Shown here: positions 22,862 through 34,995 of the stretch, in pieces
Layout: every line of letters begins with the position of its first letter
Numbering within the stretch: the stretch's first letter is position 1
DNA from: Ampullaceana balthica
Lineage: Eukaryota > Mollusca > Gastropoda > Lymnaeidae
Assembly: GCA_944989445.1 (NCBI GenBank)
Contig: CALYLW010000733.1
Location: 62,001 to 126,000, forward strand
DNA: 64,000 nucleotides
Direction of reading: 5' to 3'
Position numbers and translations under genes: made by a program
The notes under the pieces: generated by a model
Told to the model about the DNA's origin: nothing
Databases searched by the model: none
Seen by the model: the letters and a program-made list of their open reading frames with translations, nothing else

Positions 22862-23002
22862 ATTGTTCAGCCTGACTATGAATGCTTGCTAAGTCAACAG
22901 CCATAGGGGACTCCATGGACTGGCAAAGCTGTTTGGGTTCTAATTCATTTACTTTTTCATCATTGTTTTGTCCACCAACGTGGTAACAATTTTCTTTCAC
23001 AG
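22862..23002 (-). CDS. Gene 2, CTLD exon 1 (N-terminal third)
   Basis: Minus strand: acceptor ...cgattaaaaaccag, donor gtaagt, 141 bp, phase 1-1. It encodes VKENCYHVGGQNNDEKVNEL, then EPKQLCQSMESPMAVDLASI and HSQAEQ. C-Y near the start, then L-C...A-V-D-L-A-S-I-x-S-x-x-E is the standard N-terminal pattern of a CTLD (first beta strand, helix 1, then LASI). It continues in phase into 21286-21401. Confidence 0.85.
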
Positions 23003-23459
23003 CTGGTTTTTAATCGAAGTTGTTTAAATTTAAAAAAATGATTGTAGTTTTAAGTGTATAAAATAAAGATTACTAAAGATTCACATGATAAAATAGCAAT
23101 GTTTCATCTTCATTTGTAAAATAAAAATCTAAATACGTACACTACGTGCAGGTTACTTTTAAATACACAAGTGTTAATATATATTTTATTTGTGAATGTG
23201 GTTTAACAGATTTATTTAATTTTTTTTTAAATAATGGTTTTGTCTTCCTTGATATAGAATAAAATATTTATAGTCAAAACATATCACTATTATCGCACAA
23301 TTTATTATAAAAAAAACTATACTGAGCCTAAAACAGCGAATGCTTAGATTGCTGTCTTAGTTAGTGTGGTCAATTGAGTTGTTTACCTTAATTAATTTTT
23401 GCAGACTATAAATGATAAACAAAGAGAGATCTAGACGAAAACCAGAAGAAAAAACTTAC

Positions 23460-23570
23460 AATCGCTAACAAAACCCTCCGGGCGGGTATATTTGAAATAC
23501 ACTGCTTGTGACCTAAAATTCTCCAAGAGTTGTTTTTTTACAAACAAATCCTCTGCCTTCAAGGCAGTTG
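23460..23570 (-). CDS. Gene 2, ectodomain linker exon
   Basis: Minus strand: acceptor ...tgtaccttag, donor gtaagt, 111 bp, phase 1-1. It encodes TALKAEDLFVKKQLLENFRS then QAVYFKYTRPEGFVSD. Its donor phase matches the CTLD exon 1 acceptor (split Ser). No known domain is recognised. It sits between the CTLD and the preceding CTLD-like exons and may be the degenerate end of the first CTLD, though it lacks cysteines. Confidence 0.65.
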
Positions 23571-23900
23571 CTAAGGTACAACTGATCTTTAGAAATGTTA
23601 ATATTTTAAGTTAGATGTATTATTGTGAATAAAAGAAGCAATTACATTATTGATGTAATATATGGGGTAATATATATATATGTAAGTTTAATTTATACGC
23701 TAATAATTTGTTCACAATAATTAACGTTACTTTTAAATATATTTTAAAGAGATTAACATAAACTCCGAATTTCTTTAACGTTGCCATTCTAAAAAAATTA
23801 AATATAACAATAATACAATTAACGAAAAATAGTAGTTAAGGAAATTCAAGACTTAGAAAGTTTTAAATTATTTAAAACATAATTTATATTGTGCCTTTAC

Positions 23901-23989
23901 CGAAGTTATCAGATGTTAAAAAAGCACTCTTTCTCATAAGTTTGTTTTGCATCTTTTCGCCATCTCTGAATTTACTGCCTTCTGCCCAT
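23901..23989 (-). CDS. Gene 2, ectodomain exon
   Basis: Minus strand: acceptor ...aaaacgttgcag, donor gtaaag, 89 bp, phase 2 to 1. It encodes WAEGSKFRDGEKMQNKLMRK then SAFLTSDNF. The phase-2 start fits the phase-2 end of 25359-25432 (split Thr codon), giving IDT-WAEGSKF, and the end fits 23460-23570. W-x-x-G-S-x-F resembles the W-x-D-G-S turn of a CTLD. Confidence 0.6.
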
Positions 23990-23999
23990 CTGCAACGTT

Positions 24000-24565
24000 T
24001 TAGAAGGAAGTGAAAAATAAACTATTTATATCGTTTTTAGTGATATGTATTCATAAAACAATTAGATGCTAAATGAAATATTTCGATTAATCAATGAATG
24101 CAAGATTATGTTAATTATTTTTAAAAAATTACATAACATTATTTTTTACCGTTTATATTTCACTTAGCAGCTGTTTTCATACACAATTTTAAAGAAAAAT
24201 TTTTTAAAAATATTTATCATGGTCACATAGAGTACAAATAACGTGTGTGTTTATTTATATATTTCTCCTCTCATATAGTAATGCATATCTAACAACTTTA
24301 TGCATAAACTAAACAGAAATAAATATACATTTAAGACACACGAACACACACAAACATATATATGTACTAGGGGAAAAGCCTGCTAAGGTTCACACACACG
24401 CATAGTTCGTGCGTTGTTTCGGAAATTGACGTTCTGTGCTAAAACAATGACGTCATATAATATTTTTACGGTGACTTTTATAATTTATTTATAAAAAATG
24501 TGCGCACCTTTTTTGCGCGCCTTTCGATGATTATACACACGATGATGAGAAGGGCGATATATATA

Positions 24566-24600
<35 letters not shown>

Positions 24601-25350
24601 AATATATTTATATATATATATATATATGTATATATATGTTTGTATATATACAATAAGTTACGTTAAAATAAATGAACACCCGGAAAGCTTAATGCACACA
24701 TGTTATTAGTATTTGAATAGTTTTTAAAATATACCTATGTGCAAAACATGCATAAATTGAATGAAGTGACACAATATGAATCTGAAGTCTAATAAACTAT
24801 TGAACTATTGCAGTCATTTTAAAGAGCATGGGGGGGGGGTTTAGGGGACAGTAAGGTTTTTGAATGCCTTGTGTAAACAATAAATCATAATGTCACATAT
24901 AAATCATAAAGAACGTAAAATAAAATAAACTTAAAAATGATAATAAGAAAAAATGTATTTATAGTAACAGTGGACGAAAACTGTTTGTTAAAATGGGGAA
25001 TCTTTATTCGTTAGTCAATTATAAGTTGTGTTTAAAATTGGAATTTAATATATAAAAAGTTTTATAATAATATGCTTAGTTAAAAAGTAAATATATTGAT
25101 ATTCAATTAAGCTTTTTAAAATATGTAAACACTTTTAATATATTATTTTATTTTAAGTATTTTTTAATTTTTTGGAAATATATAAACTAAACAACAAAAA
25201 AAACAAGTTTGTTTACACTAGATTAAAACATCTTGTTTGTTTTTAAATAAAAATTAATAGTTTCATTGTAAATTAATTTAATTGATAGCCAGAATTCCTG
25301 AATATATTACCCTTTAAATCCTATGCCAATATAATTTAAATGTGAAAAAA
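24000..25350. other. Gene 2 intron, AT-rich
   Basis: Contains irregular TA and TATATT tracts around 24565-24650 and a slightly GC-richer remnant at about 24366-24560 that may be an old repeat. No exon was supported. Confidence 0.35.
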
Positions 25351-25358
25351 ATGCTCAC

Positions 25359-25432
25359 GTATCAATGCTCAAGGACTGCTGATCCTTGGTCAGGCCAATC
25401 CATGTCATGCCGGATATATTCAAATCAATTTT
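25359..25432 (-). CDS. Gene 2, CTLD-like core exon
   Basis: Minus strand: acceptor ...gattatcttttaag, donor gtgagc, 74 bp, phase 0 to 2. It encodes KIDLNISGMTWIGLTKDQQS then LSID. GMTWIGLT is the conserved beta-2 core of a CTLD, so gene 2 seems to have a second, more N-terminal CTLD, with later parts divergent. Confidence 0.7.
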
Positions 25433-26490
25433 CTTAAAAGATAATCAATAGCAAATTCTAAGCAAACGTTTTAAAAAAATAAATAAATAAATAAAAGTCA
25501 AGATAAAGAAAATAAAAAAATGATAGCGTCAACCTTCAATTAAAAGTTAGTTGCCTCTTATAAATAGAAGCTCACAGTTCACAACATTCCATCATAGATA
25601 CTCATTTTTAAGTATCTTTCAGTAGAGGAATTTTGGTAAAAGTGAGAGAGAGAAAAAGAAAGAGAGAGAGTGAGAGATAATTAGAGAGAGAGAGAGAGAG
25701 AGAGAACTAACAGGATGAAACGAGTGAAACAGAGCAGGAAGAGAGTAGCTGCCAGAAAAATAAAATCTAAGAAATTGAATAGGATTCATTGTAATAGAAT
25801 ATATAAGCAACGTTTATATGCAATGACAAAATATATTTTGGAAAAAATAATTCTAAGAAAGCTAATGACAAAAATCCGTGCATTAAGATGTATCGAATAT
25901 ATAACCAAAGTCTCACTTACTGTCAGTTTATAAAAAAAAATATTTTTTTTTAAGTATTACTAAAGAAATGCTAAGAAAAACCAACTTTGAGTAAATGACA
26001 TTAATGACATTTTTAAGACGCTCAACAACATAAAGCAAGCAAGTAAATATTCAAAAAAGTGTTTAAATCAAATAATACTAAAGAATAACTTAAGCACTTA
26101 AACATTTAGGATTGTAGACAGCAAGTTCTTTTTTAACAAACAAACACGGGTAAAAGAGAAAGTTCAAATTACCAATTGATCAAATTGTTTTCTCAGAGAT
26201 ACATGTTATGAACATATCTAAAAGCGACATTACATTAGATGTATATAGAATCGCGTTTTCATACACACTATACATTTTTTTTTAAATACCCCTAAATGTG
26301 GATAGGATAATTTAGAATACATATAAATTCAAGGTGTTAGACGAGCAAATTCTCCGTAAACTTTAGTTTATACTTTGTATGGGCTACAGGATAAACATGG
26401 GTAGGTAATTTTTTTTTAAACTAGATAAAGCTAGTGACAAAAACGCATGTTTTACTTCTGCGGGAAATGGAAAAACAAGGAAAATATATC
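25433..26490. other. Gene 2 intron; (GA)n near 25640-25705
   Basis: Impure GAGA repeats and poly-A runs. Open frames across the repeat are composition artefacts. No exon seen. Confidence 0.35.
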
Positions 26491-26805
26491 AAACTAGATA
26501 CGATCCGCAAATGCCACAGACTTGCTCATAGATAGTTCAAAGCATGGGTGGAAAGAACCGATACAAACAGCAGCACGAAGAAATGAGAACAACGTGAGAT
26601 GACGTCTAGGGGAAGGGGCAACCCCTGACACATTGTTGGTCTTGAGACATGCGCACTGCGGTTTTTGTTACCTGCTCCCCCCCCATCCTGCCCTACCCTC
26701 GCTTTCTAACCATAAACTGTGATTTATCGAAACGAGCAAGGGTCATTCATCATGCTGATTTGCTCGCTTCTTGTGATTGTCCTAATTTCTAGGAAATCAT
26801 ATATA
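26491..26805 (+). repeat. R2-family repeat copy
   Basis: Starts aactagatacgatccgcaaa, then ccacagacttgctcatagat, and ends with a ccataaactgtgatttatcg block and cctaatttctaggaaat. Parallel to 20709-21010. Confidence 0.75.
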
Positions 26806-26927
26806 GATACAGAGACAGGCGGAATTTTTTTAAAACGTATATTTATATTAAATATTGGTTAATACAGAATAAAGATATATCTTTCTGTCATTATTTCTAA
26901 AAAAAATCTTTGTTGCCAATTGGGTAC

Positions 26928-27013
26928 GGAATTTTAAATTCTTCATCACTGTTGATACTAGCGAGATCTCCCCCATACCGCTGACATGTTAATCTTGCAC
27001 CATGCCAGATGGT
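26928..27013 (-). pseudogene. Gene 2, CTLD N-terminal exon, splice sites unresolved
   Basis: The minus-strand translation reads TIWHGARLTCQRYGGDLASI then NSDEEFK, a strong match to the N-terminal helix and LASI segment of a CTLD. It precedes (minus sense) the core exon at 25359, as expected for the first CTLD. However, an in-frame TGA lies three codons before the Thr, no acceptor lies between them, and the only downstream GT (gtaccc) gives phase 2 while the next exon needs phase 0. The exon may start later (ag before ATTAACATG) or be decayed. Confidence 0.5.
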
Positions 27014-27563
27014 GTGAGGTCAGTTGTTTTTTTCAGACTTAAAACTATAGCAAATTCCACTGAAGTATTCCCATTTTGAATTGTTTCATTTGAACATTAA
27101 AAATACATTTTTTTATGAATTGTGAATGAATTAATTTGAAGAAAAAAAGTCACAGAATTAATTTTATAAGTCATTTCGCAGAAAACTTTCACGAAGAACT
27201 TACTAATAAACAAAAAAAATGTCCATGAAAGGAAAGCAAGAAAAAGTATAAAATTCCATTTATGCATATTGGTAGCTTTTTTTCTGAAAAAAAAACACAT
27301 GAACAAATTAGTATTTTTATTTCTTTTTTTTCTTATAAAGCGAGCATGCTAATGACATAAATCAGTTAATTTAGAGGGAAGTTCCTTGTTGTAGTATGGT
27401 TGATTAATATTTAGTATGAAAAAAAACGTTTACTTTACTTGTGTGTAATATATAATGTGCATTGACATTAATAACACATAAGAACAACGAAAACCGATTT
27501 TTTAAATTTTAATGTTGCTGTTTTTTTTAAAATTTTTACTCAGATGTTTGATATGCAGTTGAC

Positions 27564-27576
27564 ATATATATATATA

Positions 27577-27648
<72 letters not shown>
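27564..27648. repeat. (TA)n microsatellite
   Basis: TA run with one TGCA interruption near 27578. Tyr-Ile repeat frames on both strands come from it. Confidence 0.95.
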
Positions 27649-27649
<1 letters not shown>

Positions 27650-27984
27650 GCATTATATACATTTAACGCGAAAAAGCTTAAACATAAAAGTTGATTCACA
27701 CGAAGAAATAAAAAACTACAAAAACGTTCATGTAATTTTTATGTGTTTATATCCTTAAAAAGCAAAATTCAGTCCCCTATGTTTCGCACGAAAACACCTT
27801 AAATGTATATGTGTTCCACAAATTACTTACGTTGGTTCGCTGTAGAGTCACACAAACAACTATATTAAACGCTAACATCGTACACTTGACCATTTAGATT
27901 TATTATTATTTTAAATAACCGTCTTTACGCATATTATATTACATTTCTTGTAAACAACTTTTTTTTAAAACAGGAAATAAATGT

Positions 27985-28606
27985 TCTACATCAAACAAAA
28001 CCTTAGGCTTCATAAAACGGAACTTTAACAAATGTAATAGAGATATAAAACTAAAATGTTACCTCACTTTGGTGAGACCTGCACTAGAATATGCATCTTC
28101 TGTATGGGACCCATCCACCAAAGAAAACATTGATAAACTAGAACAAATTCAAAAAAGAGCTGCCAGATTCATTACTGGAGAATATTCGAAACTGACAAGA
28201 GTAACACCATTAGTTAAATCATTAAACCTTGAAACACTAGAGGATAGAAGAACCAAGAGCAAAGTAGTAATCATACATAAAGCAATTAATTCTAATTTAG
28301 AAATACAACACAAAGATAACTTAATACAACCCTCAGATAGACATAAGGATAAAAACACCTTTCTTATTCCGTATGCAAGAACAAACACATACAAGTTTTC
28401 CTTCTTCCCGTCCGGAATTCGGGCGTGGAATGGGTTGCCTGAAGAATCCAGGAAAACCAACACTTTATCAGCATTTAAATCTCTAATAAAAATGCAGGAC
28501 TAAACACAAACCATGGATAAGCGTAGGACGCAATAATCTTCTGTATAGAAGGAGCGTCTGTAAACAGATAAGATAAGATAAGATAAGATAAGATAAGATA
28601 CATTGT
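27985..28606 (+). mobile_element. Second, 3'-end copy of the CR1/jockey-type LINE
   Basis: Begins abruptly at tcaaacaaaaccttaggctt and runs to the pentamer tail. Over the shared region its protein differs from the copy at 18600-19855 by only three residues in the final 144 (Val/Ala, Ile/Val, Thr/Ala). It has the base that the other copy lacks near 19297, so GFIKRNFNKCNRDIKLKCYL is continuous here. Severe 5' truncation and a fresh (GATAA)n tail indicate a recent insertion. Confidence 0.9.
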
Positions 28607-30478
28607 TAGAGGTCACAATTGAAAGATGGATCATTTAGCTTTTTCTTTTCTTTTTTTTTCGTAAAAATATATTTAATGTTGCAGTTCACATTTAATTTTA
28701 GAACCCAGTATCTAACAGTGTCCTATATGAATGACGAAGCGGCTAAAAAATGAGTCGATTTCACTGTATTTAGGCTAAAAGTGTGTATTTCCTATGTTAA
28801 TATTATTATTATTAGTCTTCAAATAATCAATGTATTTATGCAATTTTAATGAGTACTGGATTCTTAACACAACACTATCAGACATCTTATTGGTCACAAT
28901 TTATGGATAAATATGTTATAAGTTTAAAAAAATTAACATTTTTCATAAGCAGTTCCGACTAATGGTAAGGTGCAGATACGTTGGTGGTGTCGGGTTCGAA
29001 TCTCGGTTATGATTTCATTTTTTAAACAACCACAATTAGGATGCTCGCAAAAAATGTTTTACAAAACGTACAAATCCAAGTTTTCATGAAGCACCCCGCC
29101 CCCAAAGCATGTCTTATATGATGTGTTACCAACTCTCCTATTTCTATACAGTCTTATGCTTATACATGCTTAAATATTTAGTGACTTTATGTTAAGTATT
29201 TCATTTTTGTTTGAGTTTTAAATCTAAAAACTTAAAGACCCATCCCATACCCCGATTCCAGACGGGAACGAGACTTGGTATGAGTTTGATATTGCATACG
29301 GAAAGGTGTTCTACGACAACTCCTCCGTTATAATAATATAAGTAAATACTCCCCCCTCCCCACTAACACACACACCAAAAGAACCGAAGAAAATTAATTT
29401 CAGTGTGAATAGATCAAGGGACTAATCTTACATTCGTTTAGTTCAAGCAAGTAATAAACACATTTAAATTCATATAAGGTTTGTGAAACTAGCACATCTT
29501 CCTAAAAAAGATGCATATATCACTCAAGATATTCCACCAGACGCACACAAAAATTAAAATAAGTAAAACAAAAAGGGGTTAAGTATAAGTTTTAACTATT
29601 TAGTTGAATGGTAATTATGTATAATATATATATATATATATATTAAGGCTGTTAACGATTAATTTCAGTAGACATGTCTAATTTTTAAAAAAATAACAAT
29701 TAATTAATCGTTCATTTCCTTTAAAGCCAAAAATTGAAATGTATGGTGTTATAAGTAACATTTATTAAAATACTTGCCGAAAATCTAAATAACACTGGAA
29801 TGTCTTCATTATATGACATCTTTTAACCAACACTGCAAACAGACAAGTGTATTGACATTATTTGGTTCAAGTGATGAGCGGGTCTTATTGATAATATATA
29901 ACCAGTCGAGCTTAACAATTGTTCACATAGCTTTAGATTGTCTCAACTGAAGTTTCTAATACGGTAGTGGATGTTGGGTTTGCAGGTGATATGTAACCGA
30001 AGTGTTAGAACAGTGGTAGCAAGTTCCCTTTCAGCAGCGCAGCTGCCCTGTTATTTGACCGACGCAACACAGAAGGGCTAGAAACACCGCGCAGTACATT
30101 TTATAAAATATTGCACAAAAAATGGACGTTGTGCAACTTTGCACACGAGTTGTTTTTTTTTAACTTTGCACATGGACCAACAAAGCTTAGATTTAGAGTG
30201 AACATTGCATGGTAGGCAAGCGATTTCATTCAAGGGACACAATAACCTTTATCAAGATTTTGAACATTCACGTCAGTCAATAGATTAAAACCAAAATGTT
30301 CCTGTAATCGTCGGGAAATTAGTTAATATTTATCGGCCGTAATAATTTACTTTTTTAATTCCAGTACATTTATAAGCGGTGGGTCGATTAATTTTTAAAA
30401 ACGAATTTAATATTTAAAATTGTTAAAGATCAATCGAGAAAGTAATCGTTAATTTATCTCTCTCCCACTCTCTCTCTC

Positions 30479-30523
<45 letters not shown>

Positions 30524-31229
30524 ATATTTTATACATATATGTATGTATATATTTACGATAAGAGTAATGTTTTTCGTCAATATTTGCGACCCAGCGAGTC
30601 AAGTGTAAATAAAAGTACAAAGAATATGGCACATCGAGGCTGCTGCCTAAAGCTAATAGAAGGTTGAGCTTTTTTTCACTGATCAAATGAGGGTAAGTTT
30701 ATCATATTGTCATGCAATAAGCCCAGCCTGTCAGTTGCTAAGTTGTGTTTTATAAATGGGGGGAAAAGTATGTACGTTGGGGAAGATAAAAACATAGTTA
30801 ATTACATAAGTTAATAAAATCTTTCATTTTTAATGACCAGTTTCGATTTCTTTTATTTTTTTATTATTTTATTTTTTTGCCCTGGGATACTAATTGTTTT
30901 TAAAAACACTGACATTTCATTCTTTTGCTGTACTATATTTTATTAAACGTTTGGGCCTTTGACACTTAAAAAGTAATGTTAGGATTTACTGGAAATAATA
31001 CATTTCAAATAAAGCGATTTAGTTACAATCTAAAAGACGTACAGACTTGAGGATAATTGTATTGGAACTAAAATTACATCTATTATTCCAAAATCTTTGG
31101 AGCGTAATAGATCACATTTTAAATCAATATAATGTTTTAGCTATAATCCGATACGTACCACGGGCCTACTTTATTGATTCAATTGCGATCCAATTGCTTA
31201 ATGGGATCCCGTTCTTGGTCGAATTGATT
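28607..31229. other. Repeat-rich AT spacer
   Basis: A tRNA-like block lies near 28945-29010. Palindromic attaatcgttaa-type sequence at about 29645-29710 and 30390-30450 may mark the two sides of an old non-autonomous DNA element, but no matching termini were found. TA tracts occur near 29620 and 30480-30545. No exon was supported on either strand. Confidence 0.35.
28945..29010 (+). other. tRNA-like block, possible SINE head
   Basis: Contains a B-box-like gggttcgaatctc (28992-29004) with aatggtaaggtgc about 35 bases upstream as a poor A-box match. No cloverleaf could be formed by eye, so it is a SINE or tRNA pseudogene fragment rather than a working tRNA gene. Confidence 0.35.
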
Positions 31230-31840
31230 TTCCCGCTGTGATGGGAACAACTACTCCAGTATCATTTCGGTGTAATGTGAACCTGTTCTGGGTTGTATCC
31301 CTTTTTCCAGTATGATCCGTTTTGATCGTGAAGTATTTTGAATATATTTACCAAATATTGCCTTGGGGGAGCTACCATCTCCTACCAAGCGCGTCCTCAG
31401 GCGGTGGATAGAGGAACGACCTTTAGATATAAAGGTTAGCCATGAATATTGAATAAGCGGCCGCGGATCAACTGATTTGCTGTCGTGGAGGGTGAGGTGG
31501 GGTATCCCCTGGTAAGGATACTCTTTAAAAAATGCCTCATAAACCCAAAGAAATGACTGCAAAAAGTGAACATAGAGCGCTCAAACTCTAAACCCGGACA
31601 GATGAGGCCGTCAGCTAGGGATAGCAATTCATCTAGAAGAGAAAACTCTTTTAAAAAAATCAACTGCTGCCTTGCAGATGGTCTTGGCTGACCAAAGGCT
31701 ATGGAAGCACATCCAGAAAAACAGCAGGCTGAAGTCGGAGACCACGGGCCAATTGGCGCAAAACTCGTCGGCATACAAAACTCAAAATGATGGAAAAAAT
31801 GATGGGACCAAATATTGCAAGGTTTCTTCAACACACACAA
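31230..31840 (+). mobile_element. Degenerate LINE leader-like fragment
   Basis: The segment at about 31600-31680 (caattcatctagaagagaaa, ctgctgccttgcag) matches the leader of the LINE at 21655-22760. The surrounding GC-richer sequence is probably of the same origin. Minus-strand open frames here have no recognisable domain. Confidence 0.45.
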
Positions 31841-32849
31841 AAAATCACGTTTACTTTTATTCTACTTCTTTATTTATGTTCCGGTAAAAAACTTAGACAT
31901 TTGGTAATGTGTCGAGAATTCCTGTTTTAATTTATAAATAACACCACCCACCCACTCCCCCACCCCCCATAAACACAATACAAAAAACTAACAGCGACTT
32001 ATTTTTTTAGCGTAACTATGCTTTGAACACAAATACAATTGTCACGAGCAAATAAAATAACACTACGTATTATTAACTTTTGGTAAGCCCCGACGTGGGC
32101 AGATTATATTACATAAAGTTTGCCTTATTGAAAATCATATAGAAAAACCTTTGTATAAGACTTTACATTGTGACCCATTTAAGCCTGTTGTAAATTACAA
32201 CGAACAAAAGGAAATTAAATGACTAAAATTTCTAGATTACTTTAGATTTAGATCATACCCGTATCAATAGAATAATAAGCCTAATATAGCATCCATAGTA
32301 TGACGAGGATCTGTACAATTTTCAGAATTGTCAAAAAAAACAAAACTTTTTAGAAATAGAAGAGTTGTTTTAAAAATAGTATTTTGAATTTTCTAAATTA
32401 TTATAATAAAGGCCCTAAAAAAAGGAAAAAACATGATACTACTGTTAAATTCATTTGCTAATAAATAATACGGTAACATTCTCAATAGCTTTAGGGCTAA
32501 AAATAGTTTAAAATAACTGAGATCTACCACACACAAACAAATTTCAAGTTTCTCAAATCTCTCGCAAAAAAAAATTATAATACGATTACTTTGAATTTGT
32601 TTAAATTTACATACGGGTATGCTCCATAAATACCACTGCTTGAAAATTAGACTTTAAGTTCAGTTTATCTGTAACCCAAAAATTGTCTTTACATCTCTTC
32701 TAGAGAATTTTTTTCCAAAATGTATTTTAGGGAAATAAAATAAGGACCGCCAGCTCGGAAAAGAGTTAATTTAAAAGTTTTATTACATATTTACGTTTTT
32801 AAACATCTGTCATAAATATGTAGTGTTCCAAGTGTGATCTCTAGCTCAG
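31841..32849. other. AT-rich spacer, nothing recognised
   Basis: Homopolymer-rich sequence with a C-rich patch near 31945-31968. No gene, repeat family member or structured RNA was seen. Confidence 0.35.
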
Positions 32850-33268
32850 TGCTTCTAGAAGTGGTGGTCCGCGGACAGGTTCCGGTCCGTGAGCCATCCG
32901 TATCCAGTCCGCAGAAGTTATCAAGAAAGGACATAAAATTCTAACTATAATCCTCCATTTTTATTCATTAATACTAACCCCATAGAATGTGTCAGTTTTT
33001 CGGCAATAAAAACATACAATGAAACAAATAAAATAAAAGAATTACATTTCGCTACCTCGTCAGTACAGGGAAAAAAAGTGAACCGGTCCCTGGAGCAATG
33101 GAAAAACTCCTGCCGATCCGCCATACTAAATATTTTTGAGATGGAATGCTTTAACTGTCAATGAAGCCGATAGAAAATCTTTAAAATTATGTTTCAACAA
33201 TTGTTTAAGCAAAAATGCATTATGGACCCCTTTGCGAAACTTTGCAGGATGCATAGTTGAAAACCATT
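32850..33268 (+). mobile_element. hAT-like non-autonomous element, diverged
   Basis: The left part reads cagtgcttctagaagtggtg then gtccgcggacaggttccggt and ccgtgagcc, the typical start of many hAT-derived elements. The right end ttgaaaaccattg is a diverged inverted match (cagtg...ttct versus caatggttttcaa). No intact 8-bp flanking duplication was found. Confidence 0.55.
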
Positions 33269-33661
33269 GTAGATTTTAATCTGGAACATAATTCGTAAAG
33301 TCCCATCCACTTACCCTGTAAAAGACAATTAAAAATATATCATAAAAGGAAAATATAAGTTTCATTTTGGGTTTTCGCACCCAAGGCATGAGTATTAGCA
33401 GGTATACACATATACTAATACACATATTGTTACAAATGTAAAACACATATACTATTTAAACATGGTCCATGTTTCATATATACATATGTTATCCCTGTTG
33501 TCAAAATCCTGTTTAAATACATATGCATCTGTGTGAGCATACATATAATACTTTTTGGACGTGGCCCTAACAAGTATTGCGGGAGTTTCAGCAAATAATA
33601 CATTTCTAAGAATACAAATTTTTTCTATTGAATTTAAGAATCATTATATTATTCCTTAGGC

Positions 33662-33714
33662 CTAATTATTCGAGCTTGTTCTGTCACGCAATCAGAACAA
33701 GCTCGAATAATTAG
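33662..33714. repeat. Perfect 22-bp inverted repeat, 9-base loop
   Basis: Arms are ctaattattcgagcttgttc plus tg at 33662-33683 and their exact reverse complement at 33693-33714; the loop is tcacgcaat. There is no T-run and no adjacent gene to suggest a processing signal. Confidence 0.95.
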
Positions 33715-33768
33715 AAAATCGATCAATCAGGCAATGACAAGAGAACCTAGTTAAAACGTTTTCCACAA

Positions 33769-33820
33769 CAAAAATACATGAAGTAAATATATATATATAT
33801 ATTTACTTCATGTATTTTTG
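33769..33820. repeat. Perfect 52-bp palindrome
   Basis: Left half caaaaatacatgaagtaaat plus atatat and right half its exact reverse complement, centred at 33794/33795 on an AT run. It would extrude as a cruciform or fold as a hairpin; it lies 54 bp after the inverted repeat at 33662-33714. Confidence 0.95.
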
Positions 33821-34100
33821 TCTACATTAATCTGTTAAGAAAAAATGTTATGGTTACCATACAAAAAAAATTGTTTGCTTTTAATTTCAATGCTGTATGT
33901 GCAATATATCCGATAGCGTAATTTAAATATGGTTCCCTTGACATAATAATTTGATGAATTTGATGTTATGTCACATTCACATAGACTAATACGTAATGAA
34001 TAATATTTATTTGTCAAAAAAAGTTAAATTCTCAAATTTGTAATAACTGTTTTCAGTCGTTTTATAAGATTTGGCGAGAAATCTAGTAAATTTCAATGTC

Positions 34101-34102
<2 letters not shown>

Positions 34103-34147
<45 letters not shown>
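34103..34147. repeat. (TA)n microsatellite
   Basis: Perfect TA run. Confidence 0.95.
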
Positions 34148-34151
<4 letters not shown>

Positions 34152-34995
34152 AAAATAACACATGTAAACCACGATGAAATCGATGATTAATAAATTATGA
34201 ATAAATCATTAATATTGTAAGGTTTCAGAAACAGTACATTAAATTCATGTAATGTTAAATTTCAAAGCTAATCTTAAGCTATTGTTATTATGCTTGATAA
34301 TTTTATAAACAATTTTTATATAAATAAATCATTTCTATAGATTGAAAAGAATTAGACTTGTAATGCATAGTAAATAGCTTCTTCTTATGCTTATTTTAAA
34401 TATCAACGAATGGCTCACATTTCAATTAATTATGTTGTTTTTGTTTCAATAAAATTAGTGATGGGACTACTGACTGACTTGTTTGTATTGCTATCAATTA
34501 AATATTTAAAATATATATTTGTAATTCAATTCAAATTAAATCAAATAATGTCAGATACATTTATATTTTCAAAGTTTAAACAATGGGAAAAAGGTTTCGA
34601 AATTGAAAAGCAAAATCCACAATAAACCAACACATTTTCCAAAATACTATAAACTATAATTTACAATACGATTTGCATATGATATTATGTTGTATACATT
34701 TCTTAAGACGTAATTGTCTTTGCCATTGCCTTCTTAGATAACAGGGGATACTTCTCTGAACATGAGGTAATATTGATTACTATCGCTTGTAAATATGTGA
34801 CACCACTTCGTATCTTCTTATTGTAATTGACGTTTTTATAAAGATACGTTTCAAACTATTTAAAAAAATTAGAAAAAATTAAAATTTACATTTCTGGTGT
34901 AAGAATGTGAGTACTCTATTCTAAAATCGATACGAACATAATTAAACAGCTATATTAAAAGGTCAGATGATATTACTCTATCTTCTCTACTTTAC

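Noticed and set aside
28945..29010. Possible tRNA gene
   Set aside because: Only the B box is convincing; no cloverleaf by eye.
31251..31887. 103- and 134-residue minus-strand frames with prolines and cysteines
   Set aside because: They overlap sequence matching a LINE leader on the other strand and have no domain or splice context.
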